Positions 43,733 to 54,212 of a stretch of 64,000 bases of DNA are shown here, piece by piece. Location of the stretch: contig JALRMH010000003.1 in assembly GCA_026119935.1 (NCBI GenBank), positions 682,001 through 746,000 of the forward strand, given 5' to 3'. This stretch comes from Endothia cerciana. Lineage: Eukaryota > Ascomycota > Sordariomycetes > Diaporthales > Cryphonectriaceae. Positions within the stretch are counted from its first letter, which is position 1, and each line of letters starts with the position of its first letter. The notes under the pieces are model-generated. The model was not told the DNA's origin and searched no databases. It was given only the letters and a program-made list of their open reading frames with translations. The position numbers and the translations under genes are program-made.

Positions 43733-46487
43733 GCCGGAACAGACGGCGAGCGATGATACCTGACCTGACGGGAGTCAATCTGGGACCTCCTGGATGACTC
43801 GCGACGACGAGATCTCCGCGCGGGGGCCATTATCCGGAAGGGCCGTCTGATCCAGTTGTCGCCGGACTGCCGCGGAGATGAGGTTCACGCCTTATCTATT
43901 CGGCCCTATGTTCTATTAGCCATGACATGACATCTCTAGAATCAAAGCATGCATTTGATACAGCTCTCTAGGGCATCCTCATTGTCAAAGATCCGATTGG
44001 CGGAGTGGTTCAGCTCCGCACAACATGAGCTGAGGGCAGGGCAGGGCAGGGCAGGGCTAGATTGATCTAATGCAAAAGTGTCAGGGATCACACGTGGCAT
44101 TCCGTCGCCACTTACGACAACGTTCTCACCGCTTCCCAACTATATTGCATGGTGGCGAGAAGAAATATTTCCCTCGCTGAATGGTGGGAGCGGAATTGGT
44201 GGTGTGTAGGGGCGAGCTGCTTTCGATGTCTTACCGCCGTCAGATCCGATCTGCGACACGACGGGCACACCGCCTGCTCCCAACCCACAGGAGAAGGCTC
44301 AGCAGCCCTCAGCGTCACGAACCATCGCAAGCCTCACGGGGTTCCAGGAGGGCACGGGCGGACGGGGAGGTACGGTGATGCGACCGCCCCGGAGGCCTGC
44401 CGAAGAGCCTCACCCCGTCCCACTGTGTGGCTGAAAAGCTGCACACCCCACGAGGTAGTGATAGACGGCGGGACGGGATGGATGGTCCAGCTGGACAACT
44501 CCGGTCTTGTCCGCCCCGCCCGTGGATGTCACTCCCTCCCTCCCTCCCTCCCCCCTCCCTCCACTTCCTCGTAACCTCGGCTCAGGTTCCCGACAGCGCC
44601 GAGCGCGTGCTGCGCCTGGCGAGGCAAGGGGGGGGGGGGGGCTTTTTCTCTTCTCGGTTCGTCACTGCGTACGGGCCTATCGTCTTATGCCTCTCTTCCA
44701 AGTTGGCATGCGAGTACCCCGGGCCAATGCAGGTGGAGAAGGTCCAGGGCAAGGCAATGAGCTGAACTGCAACTGGTGCGTCGAGAAAAACGTGGTGCCT
44801 GGGGTCTATCACCCACCCCATCTGCGCGACGACGGGACTGTCAAACGCTGAGTGCCACACCGGAAGGGGGGGATCTCAGCTTGCTGCTTGCTGTCATCCA
44901 TCGATTCTGCAGCCCGCTGCGCCCAACCCCAGCAGCGACCCGGCTGGGCTGCCAGACCCTGTCAGATCAGATCAGATTAGAAAGGGAAGGGGGAAAAAAT
45001 CTCCTCTGCGCAGGAAGCCCTGCACTGCACGTCTCGGGTGAGGGCGAACCTGTCAAGGGTCACGAACCCCCCCCCCCATGTTCGGGCCCAGATCGGGCTG
45101 CTGTCGTGCCTTAGTGCCTCGCGTGGCGCTAGCTGAATGCTCGTCCGTCTAACCCCCTTTGGGGTGTGGGAACGACGTATTCGGCCACACCTCGTGCGGC
45201 CTGCGCGGTGGATCTACGATCTTGCTTTTCTCAGCGATGGTGGCCCTCACCCTCAAGCCATTGCCGTCAGATGCTGAGGCCAAGGCCACGGCCGCCAGCA
45301 TCGACAATACGACGACCTGCTGGTCCAACATGGCCTGCATGGCGCTCATGCACCCTGCCCTGCCCCTGGATGCCCCGCGCTGGTTCATAGGGCACACCCC
45401 CTCCCCTCCCCCTTCACCTATATCTCACCACTTCCCCGCGGCGGACAGTGTCTATTCTTGGATCCAGGCTACAGGAGATGTTCCCTGCTCGCCATGTGGA
45501 GAAGCGGCTATCATGTGCATCACAGCTCGCCCGGGGTTTTTCTCGAGCCCAGCCCTGCCGCCCCATTGCCGTCCCGACCGCGTGGTCTTCCGGCGGATTC
45601 GCGCCCCCGAATGGCTCCCCCCGATTCGTTGACAGGTGCCTGACGGCATAGCACGGCGGGGATGGGGGACGGGGGGGGGGGGGAGGATATGCACTTGCTC
45701 ACCTGTGCACAGCAGCCCGCTCACCTTGTCTGATGTGATGGTCCCACCGCGTCGTCAAGCCCTGAATGGTGATGATCTCCTGCAGGTTCGTGCAGCTCTG
45801 GGATGAGATTTACGCCGGGATCATACCTGGTGCCTGCCAAACTGCCGCTTTGCTCTGCATGGCGGCGGGGTGGGTGACCGATGGGGGCCTTGTCATTATC
45901 TTGTATCTCTTGCGTCCTTTTTGCTTGTGGGTTGAGTGGTGCTCGGCGAGGTCATAGCGTCACCTCACCTCCGGTCAGGTACGCCTGCCTCCGAGGTCGA
46001 AGATCACAACCAGTGGGTATGCCATTGGAGACCTCAATTCTCGGTCAAACTCCTCATGATGGCCTCAAGTGCGGCTGTCCTCCTCCCCCCCCCCCCTCCA
46101 CCACCACCACCTCTCTCCTATAAGATAGGAGGCCGCCGCCGGGTATCTAGGCAGAATTGCTGGACGTGCATCGACGCCAGCGACCCCAACGTCCTCTCAA
46201 TAGTTCATCTCTTTGCTTTCAGCCTTCCTTTCAGCAGGCCGCCGATCCGGACCCATATTGATACCGTCACGAAGTCACTATTGATTTTCTGTCTGGTCCT
46301 CGCTTGCGGCTCCTCCACGGTCTGCCCTTCATAATAGTCGTCCTCGATCACCTGTTTCTCGTCGATTCTGTGATTTTTCCATCTCTTCCTGATATCGACA
46401 TCATCCTTACCGCACTGGCTTCCAAGACCCCAAACAAAAAATTTCAAGTTTGAGCTGTCAGGCCCTCTCCTGGTTACACGACACACA
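43733..46487. other. 2.75-kb intergenic region
   Basis: No convincing gene. Features include a GGGCA tandem patch near 44036-44057, a CCCT-rich patch near 44535-44560, G runs at 44628-44641 and 45671-45683, and C runs near 45067 and 46087. A (CCCCT)n patch near 46520-46540 lies just past its right edge, inside the first intron of the next gene. Frames at 44149-44574 and 45159-45632 have no protein-like features. Confidence 0.5.
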
Positions 46488-47359
46488 ATGGACGGACGTA
46501 GGTGGCTTTCGCCCTCTCCCCTCCCCTCCCCTCCCCTCCCCCTTTGTTGTCTCACTACTCTAGTGATAAGGCGTCCCCATGTCGTTGAGGAGGCGGGCAG
46601 ATCTCGGCTCGGCTTGTACCTGACTGAAGTGCTCACGCCTTGGCTTTCCGCTAGTGAACAACTTTCGAACCGCCCGCGTGGCCGAGATCCTGGGGGACTT
46701 CCAGAACATCCAGTACTATATTGCCGCCGCCCCCATCGACCCCCCCAATATGGACGACTACTACACGGAGGGCTGGGCCACCCTCCGGCAGTGCAACCTC
46801 GACGGGCAGCGCATCCTGAACTGCGGCGCAGACACGAGCGTGCCCGTGACGAGCGGGGGGCCGGACGAGCAGGCGAAGGCGGAGCTGAAGCAGTAGGTTC
46901 CCCGGGTGCGAGAGGGAGATCCGTCATCGGACGTGTGGCTGACTTACTTGCTTTGCTGCCCCGTAGGGTCCTCCTCGATGCCTACGCCAGGCGTCACGAG
47001 GCACAGAAGATCTACCTGCGCCAGGCTGCTGCGCAGCGTTGGATCGAGTACCGGGACCAGATCCTCGTGGGCGGGCGGCCGAACTCGAAGAACCAGTCGA
47101 TGCTGAGGCAGGTCGATCAGCAACTGCGATCAGTATGAGTCCTCCTCCACCAACACGCCTCCCCCCCTCCCCCCGCCCAACCTTTCGCTGCATTTTTGTG
47201 TGGCCCAGTGCTGACAGAGATCTCGTCTAGGAGCTCCATACCATCACCGACGAGACGATCTACACCGAGCTCCAGGTCTCAGACCAGACCCTGGGCCGCT
47301 GGACGGCCGAAGACCCCAGCCTCCGGAGCGTGCAGCGCTGGGTTCGGACCCGACGATAG
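46488..47359 (+). CDS. Unrecognised 180-aa protein, four exons
   Basis: Exons 46488-46497 (10 nt), 46655-46892, 46967-47132 and 47231-47359 join in phase to 180 residues. Donors are GTAGGT, GTAGGT and GTATGA; acceptors are CTAG, GTAG and CTAG. The protein begins MDGLNNFRTARVAEILGDFQ. It continues with a conserved-looking acidic aromatic stretch (PPNMDDYYTEGWATLRQCN) and an Ala/Arg/Gln-rich helix (DAYARRHEAQKIYLRQAAAQ then RWIEYRDQI). It ends with a short helical tail, RSVQRWVRTRR. There is no signal peptide or membrane segment, so it is probably soluble and helical. I do not recognise a family. That reading frame survives three introns with good sites argues for a real gene. The first exon is short and therefore the least certain part. 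Confidence 0.68.
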
Positions 47360-50300
47360 ATGCCCTCTTTCTAATTCTATCCGCGGCCCGTATCGCTCGG
47401 ACAATGACTAATGGGAGAGGTATGACTGCGTTCACCCGAAAGCATAGCAATGGTTGCGATATGGGCAATGCCCGTCTGGACGGCACCTGGAGCAAAGAGG
47501 GAAGGGATCGGGTGGAAGCACTGAATTTTCGATTCTCCAGGCCGTCCCCACGGCCTGGCTGGGCTTTGTCACGATAGGGATGAAAACCTGGCAGCGGCTG
47601 GCACGTTCGCCATGTACAGTAGCGGGTCATGAGGCTATGGCTCTTCTTTCTTTTTTTTTCTTTTTCTTTTTTTCACGACGGTCGGCACTGCCTAGCGCGT
47701 GCCCACGGCAACCTAGGGATTTTATAAAGGTGGGTGGCTCAGGAGGACAGGACTACTGCAGGACAGAGAAATAAGACTGGCCCAAAGCCTCGTATAGATG
47801 CAGAACTCTGCGCCCGCTTCAAGAGCCGTGATGGTATCTAACATGGAGTTTTCTCCCGGCAAGTCGTTGTTTTACTCCACCCGGTGGCTTCTTTACGTAA
47901 AGAATATAGGGAGGGGGGGGGGTCAATCCGCCCCGGCCGTCGAGACAGGCCATCCAATTCCACCGGGCCAGGAGGCAGCCTTCTGCTGGCCGGGACCTCT
48001 TTCTCCTGGCGCATCCTCGCGCCGGACCCTTGCATCATGCTGACGATTCCATGGTCATACGCCACGCCGGCCACGCTTCCGATACGTATGATAGTGTATG
48101 TTGCTGCTTTCAGTTTACGGTAATGACCTGCCTCGTGGGATCCCAAGGCGTCGAGACTGCGTGTATACCACAGGGGAGGAGGCCGCCGCGGGCCGCCGAG
48201 ATGGATCCTGTTGCCAGGCACCCAAGGAGGAGGTCAAGGGCGGGGGGGAGGATGGGGGGGGAGGATGGGGGGGGGGCCACTGGGCTTATCTTTCACGCCA
48301 GCGATCTGCAGGCGCGGCCTTTCGTAAAGAAATCAAAAATCAAAAATAAGAGGAAGGGAAAAATGACATTCGTAGCCCGTTGGCTGGCTGACACCGGAAA
48401 GACCCAATCGTTGGCCTCCCTCTGTGGAATACGCTGAACCAGGAGAGCCCGGCTGAAAGGCGGGTTCCGCCCGCCTCAGCTGGGTCACCTCCTACCGGAA
48501 ACGCCAAGTACCATCAGATATTGACAAGTTCCCTCTAGGGCAAGTTTTCACCAGTGGCTATGCCAGCTGAACTTGTCGAGGTATGTGCTCGACAGCCGCC
48601 CAGTGATACGCAGACTTGAAATAGGACTCGAAAGAAGTTGAGGGAGTTGTTTAAAAAAAAAAATTTAAAGATAAAAAAATCATCTGCCAGAAATGAAATA
48701 TCAGTTGAACTGGTTGAGGTGTTTTCATTTGATTCCATGCACAGATCTCTAAAGAGGACGATAGCAAAACACCTGGACGCCAGATTGATGCACCTTTTTC
48801 CCCCTAGTAAGCGCAGCCTGATCGTGATTTTAATTAGTGCCTTCATAGGTCTGACTTGTAAGTTCTAAGCCGCGATCTCAATCCGTGAAAGACTGCCAGC
48901 AATTTTAAGTATACCAATCTCACCTCTTTGTTGAACGATCATCTACAGCGTCGTCCAGCACCATATATACTTTCTGTCCAATCGAGGGTATCACTCTTTC
49001 TCTCTTGTCATTAACCTGAGCCTCGATGTGTGTCCTCGATGTGTGTCCTCGATGTGTGTCCTCGATGTGTGTCCTCGATGTGTGTCCTCGATGTGTGTTC
49101 CCAACACCAGTGAGCCCCTTTCCTTTTTTTTTTCCTTTTTCCTTTCCTTTCTTTCGCCCGACAACTCGCCTCGTCTAAGTCAGCGTCACCAAGTACGCCT
49201 CCTCCAAGATGGCATCCTCGCAAACTCGGCCAACATATCCCAGACTGGATGTGATTTTGTGGCTGGAGGCCTGTAGATCGGGAGGGTGGCAGCCCCCGAC
49301 AGGCCCGCAACGAGGCTCCTGCAATATCCGGACAGAGGGAGCAACTGATTACGAGGTGATTAGGACAGGGTACTCGAGAGGGTGTGCAGATGTGATAATC
49401 TGGACGTAGTCAGAGAGCATCATCAGAGTAGACATAAGTACTAAGCGGCGTGGAGGCATATTGTGGTGGCAGGGACGATCCAAAAGGGGTAAGATAATCA
49501 AGATGCGTCTATCCATCACATGGGAAGGCATTTAGTTGAGCAAGTACGTACCTCACAGTCGAGCAGGTCTGGTATTTATATCAACTTGGGCGTCGAGGCT
49601 GACCCCTAGGTCCGGTAATACATGCCCGGACATGCCCTCTGTGAAACCAAGAGCGGCCGCATGAGATCCCACCTATCGTTGCTTGACCACTCGGTGCCAG
49701 CACGACCTCAAGGTCAAAAACACACCACCGCAGTCTACGGTGCAGTTAGTTACCTGGATTCGTAGCGTGATCTTGGCGGCCAATCTTTCAATCTCTTGTG
49801 GACAACATCGAGATACACGTGGATGGGGGAACCAACCCGCATTGTTCGTCAATACACCAATCCTGGAGTTTCCCACGCCATGCCAGGTGTCTACAGGGCC
49901 TTACTCTCCCTCTGCTTTGGCAGACAGACTGCTATAAGATGTTATCTGGGATGTCATTCTCCGAGTAGTTTCGAGTCCATATGTAGCCAATATGCACATA
50001 TCGTAATCAAGCCCGTTGGGACACCGCCAACTAGCATGTACGGCCTACCTATCTAGGTACGATGCGACTATCTAGGGGAACCTAGCCGAGCTGACCTCGG
50101 AGACCTTGGAGCGGACGGGATCAAGCGGTGCGAAGAAGGTCCTCATCGCGCTCTTCGAGCTGGCTGAAACCTTGTCGGAAGGCTGCACCCCGGATGGCAA
50201 CGCGGCTCGCTTCAGCACAAGATGAGATGGCCATTCCGGAAGGGAACACGACACGGGCATCCGGGACGAACACCCACTTCTTGACGCGGATCAGGTTCCC

Positions 50301-50567
50301 CATAGGAGAGGATTCCCAGTGTCTGCTGCAGACCAGGGGTCCATGGATGAAGATGTCTAGTATGGTAAGATGAATAGTGTCTTCGGGGTTAAGGCCTAAT
50401 ATACTCGCCGGTTGGGGAAAAAAAAATAAAAAAAAAGGAATTCGTGATCTATCCTATCTGCCCTGAATGCCGCTCTATCCTGAGATGCAAAGAAAAAAAA
50501 AAGGAAAAAAAAAACAAATTATGCATATGATGGACTATATCCACGGGACATGTTCCAACACGTACGC
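47360..50567. other. 3.2-kb intergenic region with an AT-rich island
   Basis: Contains T- and C-rich homopolymers, an A+T-rich island at about 48600-48870 with a short frame each way, and the 13-bp minisatellite at 49021-49098. A-rich patches lie near 50418-50440 and 50490-50515. The small minus frame at 50121-50303 has a protein-like composition but no start context or family. No gene called. Confidence 0.5.
49021..49098. repeat. 13-bp minisatellite, six copies
   Basis: Six perfect copies of CCTCGATGTGTGT in direct tandem, then a diverged copy. Being 13 bp it is not frame-preserving, and it lies in non-coding sequence. Confidence 0.95.
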
Positions 50568-51207
50568 CTACGTGTTCTTGCTCTGCACGCACAGCGCGAT
50601 TCCCGTCAGGGACAGGATCATGCCCACCATTGTACCTGGGGCACGGTCAGCTTCGGGACGCGGGAGACGAAACGTGAAGATCACGAGGGACGTACTCCGA
50701 TCGATAACCTTACCATCCACCCACCAGTCACCAAGGACGGTGAACAGGAATGCCAGCGTGTTGACGATGGGCACGGTCAAGCTCAATTCTGGACCGGAGA
50801 CGTCAGCATCACCAAAACGCACCCGGCCTTCCCCCCCCCCCGGGGGGCACGGAAGGACCCGCAAGGGGCCACGAAGAAAACTCACCGGCCTTCCCGATCA
50901 GGAGGAAGAACCACACGCTTCCGGTCAGGTTCAGCAGCAGCGGGACCGCGTACCGCGGGTTGCGGAGTAGGTCGGCGACGGCGAAGAAGGCGCCGTAGGC
51001 CCTGGCCCTGAGCCAGCTGGCCCGGACGGCGTCGGAGTCCAGGACCGGGTGGGGGGGCGGGTTGTGGTCCCTCGCCGCCCGGCGGATGAAGGGCGTCGTC
51101 AGGCCCCAGGCTATGCCGACGAGGGTGAAGCCGACGATGTAGTTGAGGGGCCCTGGCTGCGGGCCCTCCGCTGCCGCCGCCGCTGCTGAGGTGTTATCGT
51201 CTGACAT
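50568..51207 (-). CDS. TMEM234-like membrane protein
   Basis: Three exons on the minus strand (51207-50886, 50788-50714, 50635-50568) encode 154 residues. Donors are GTGAGT and GTAAGG; acceptors end CCAG in both introns. After an Ala-rich start the protein has NYIVGFTLVGIAWGLTTPFI, a loop with HNPPPHPV, then RNPRYAVPLLLNLTGSVWFF and LLIGKAELSLTVPIVNTLAF. It ends LGDWWVDGTMVGMILSLTGI ALCVQSKNT. The order N-x-x-G-S-x-x-(F/Y), L-T-V-P-I-x-N-(S/T)-L-A, then GM-L-x-x-x-GI-(A/S)-LC is that of TMEM234 (PF10639), a four-helix protein related to the drug/metabolite transporter fold. Its function is poorly known. An unspliced reading would end prematurely after GKAGEFSS. Confidence 0.88.
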
Positions 51208-53109
51208 GAGGATGATGATGATGGTGTTGGCCCCCCCCCCAGTCAAGGTGGCGAATGACACGTGTCTGACAGCGCAAAGGAGGTCGATGACGACGGGCCC
51301 CGTGGGATCCGCCCTGTGGAATGTGAGTAGTGAGTCAAAGCAAAATTCTGTGTCGAGGCGGGCCGGGTCCCCAAGACGTGCGTGTATGCGAGCGTGCGTG
51401 TACGCGTGGATTCAGGACCGAGAAGTGGCAGGCGAGGCTGAAGGGGGGGGGGAGGTGAGGATCAGGGTCAGGTACAGTACCGGGTTGGCCTTCAGCCTCA
51501 CGATGGGGTGAGGTCGATAGGGTTGCGGTCCGCTGCGTGTGTGTCGGGCGCGCGCGAGTGGGGAGGGGGGGCTGCGGTGCCCCTGGCGCAGCAGGGGGTG
51601 CAGACCATGGACAGGGATCCGATGCCGGGCGCCCTCTTCTGGTGAGGCCATGGTGGGCGGCAGGGATGTGGACTGGTGTTTCGCGACCCCGCCTGCATCG
51701 ATACGAAGTCACTGTTATGTACTGTAGTACCAGCCAAGGCTGGCGCCGGCGGCTGTCAACACTTGGGGAGGCTCTGGGCGCTGGGACCGGGCCTTGTTGG
51801 TGATGGTGATTGGAAGTGCAGCAAATAGCGGCAAACCTTATCTGTATTGGGCAGGTTACGGTCCTTGAAGTCCCATTCCCAGATCGCTCCTCTTCCCCGT
51901 CGCGTCTGCCTAAGATATGCATGCATTGTGTCGCCCTGTCGGCGCATCGCTTCCTCGAGGCTGGCGAGGCGGCAGACTATTTGCTTACCTGCTCTATTTG
52001 GTTGAACCACCATCCCCGCATCTTTTTTTATTCCCCTCGTCAGCTGTCAAACCCGCTGCTCTTGGCCATCGTGAGCAATATTATCCCGCGTGCGCCGTCA
52101 TCCCCAGCTGGTTCTCTACCTATTGCCAGGCAGGTTTGGCTATTGGAATCAGCCCATAAACTTATAGTAGTACGCCCAACCCCGTGACGGTATCCATGGC
52201 TGTGGATCGCCCTCGGAATCCGGAAGCTGATGACTGGCTCGCCGAATCCTGCCGTCCCCGTTACACTAGCGAGCCTGACAATGAGTACTGCAAATTATGT
52301 GAGGGCCAGGGCAGGGGCAGTTCTGATACCAAGATGGCAGCGAGCCCCCCTGAGGGTGTCCCGAAGAGATCGACGAGATGTACTGCATCCCTCGGACATA
52401 GCTAGTTGATCCAGTGATCGATCCCGCTGAGATCCTGCCGCGAGCGACCGGGTCTCCGAGACACGGCCCCTCGCTTGCTGAAATCCGCAAGGCTGGGGAT
52501 CACACAGTCCAGGGACTCTGCGCAACATCCAGGGTTTTAATCCCGCATGCGCAAGGTTGGCCTGAGGCGGGAGACGGCCGATTGGACCTCACAACTCGTG
52601 CCCAGTCGACCACCGCCGCCGGGGTTCCTGAGATCTCGATCTGTGCCCGGTAGATACCATCTTTCAGGAACCAAGTTGCGGGAAACACGAGAGCGGATAT
52701 ACGAGAGTGGATATCCGCAGAGGTGGGAATGGGATCTACACAGGTGTGCATAAGACGATAGAAAGGCAGAAGGCACCCCGGGTCTGGCATCCCGCAGGAG
52801 GATGGTCTTTGCGGAGGCGGGTAGGTGATACCATACGAGGTCGTCACGTTGGAAACCATCCCATTGGAGGTTGGGCCACCTGGATCTGGAGGGGGTTTGT
52901 TGCTTGGGGTGGGACTGGGGATCGCCTCTGCAGAACCCATCCTGTCTCGGCAGCCATCCACTCTCGGAAGATCGAAGAGCACCTTGTGGATCGTCCTCGG
53001 CAGGGGAAATGCATCCGTCAAGATCGGAGATCTCGACCGGATCCAGTGGGTGAGAAAAGGTGGGCTGTTGTTTGTCTTGCGGTGGGGAAAGATGTCAGTC
53101 ATCACGGTT

Positions 53110-53110
<1 letters not shown>

Positions 53111-53143
<33 letters not shown>
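53111..53143. repeat. (CAG)11 microsatellite
   Basis: Uninterrupted CAG run in non-coding sequence about 1.1 kb upstream of the C2-domain gene. Confidence 0.95.
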
Positions 53144-53146
<3 letters not shown>

Positions 53147-53248
53147 CTGCCTTCCCCCTCAGCCTCAGCCTCGCTTGGCGATCTCACCCTCAGCTGTGGA
53201 GGCATACGGGGCTGCATCGTTGCACCATCTGGACAACGATCGGGAGCC

Positions 53249-53280
53249 GGATGGATGGATGGATGGATGGATGGATGGAT
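53249..53280. repeat. (GGAT)8 microsatellite
   Basis: Eight perfect tetranucleotide units, about 100 bp from the CAG run. Confidence 0.95.
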
Positions 53281-54212
53281 CATGCCGGCTCAGTTACTAG
53301 TCCCTCGGAGATTGGATCAGATAATCTCATCATTCTTGTCATAAAACTGCAGCCAGCCAGCCCTACAAGACCCGGCCAGAGTTTTCGAGTCCGGACCGTC
53401 GACATCAAACCAACAATCCAGTTTTGTTTGGGGTTACTTTGTAGCTCGGTCCCACGCCACAAGCCGTGGCTCCCCCCCCCCCCCCTCCCAATAACCCCCC
53501 TGGATCCTATCGATTCCCCCCTGCTGGTTCCACTGGAGCGGGCCTCTCATGTGCCGTCCGGCGTCCACGGTTGGTCAAGACGGTCACCCGCCCCTGGTCT
53601 CCCAGCCCCCCCCAAACCCCGGCCTGCACCCCCAGGCCCCAGCCTTCTTCTGGCTGTTTTGGGTGCAGTGGTTTTTTCCCCGTGCGCGACACGCTGCAGC
53701 AGCAGCGTTAGCAGCATTAGCAGCACCGCAGAGCTGCATGCATTAGCAGTACGAGATCTTGCCTTTTCCCTACAGAAACAACCACCGTCACCAGAGCACA
53801 GCCCGCCCTGAGACCCTTTACATAAAGTTTTGCTATCTACACCCTCTCTTTCATATACTCCCTTACTCCCCTCCCACCACAACTGTCCTTCCCCCCTCCC
53901 CTCCACCTGGTCACACCTCACTCACATTCATTGGTGTCTCATATTTGTTGTGTGACGGACGGACGGGCGGACAGACAGGCAGCAGACCGTCCATTCTCGT
54001 CTCTTCTCGATTCTTGTGTGTGTGTGTTTGGGACCCCTCGCTCAGTCCTCCCCCATGTAATGCTCCATACGGCACCAGAATTTCGACCGCGCTTGGGCAT
54101 ATTGGACGGTCTGCGAGGTTTCTACAGGAGCCATACCGAGACGAGCAACAGGTGCAGAACCGGTACCGATATAGGAGCGCGACTCTGAGGTCATAGTGAT
54201 CCGCCCGTCAAG

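Larger units (their letters stand above)
51208..54212. other. 3-kb divergent intergenic region
   Basis: Between the TMEM234-like gene (leftward) and the C2-domain gene (rightward). It holds (CAG)11 at 53111-53143, (GGAT)8 at 53249-53280, a 14-base C run at 53472-53485 and a C/T-rich leader near 53820-53920. The long plus frame at 52825-53811 crosses these repeats and has no protein-like content outside them, so it is not called. Confidence 0.5.

Noticed and set aside
45159..45632. 157-codon plus frame
   Set aside because: No recognisable motif, no leader features, and alternative frames are equally open in this GC-rich spacer.
48535..48868. Short frames on both strands in an AT-rich island, first suspected to be a hAT transposon remnant
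   Set aside because: No hAT dimerisation motif, terminal repeats or target duplication could be found.
49021..49098. Direct repeats considered as a CRISPR array
   Set aside because: The 13-bp units are contiguous without spacers and the genome is fungal.
50121..50303. 60-codon minus frame with protein-like composition
   Set aside because: No family recognised, ends abruptly, no splice sites that extend it convincingly.
52825..53811. 328-codon plus frame in the spacer before the C2-domain gene
   Set aside because: It runs through (CAG)n, (GGAT)n and a C run, has no start context, and outside the repeats reads as random Pro/Ser/Leu sequence.
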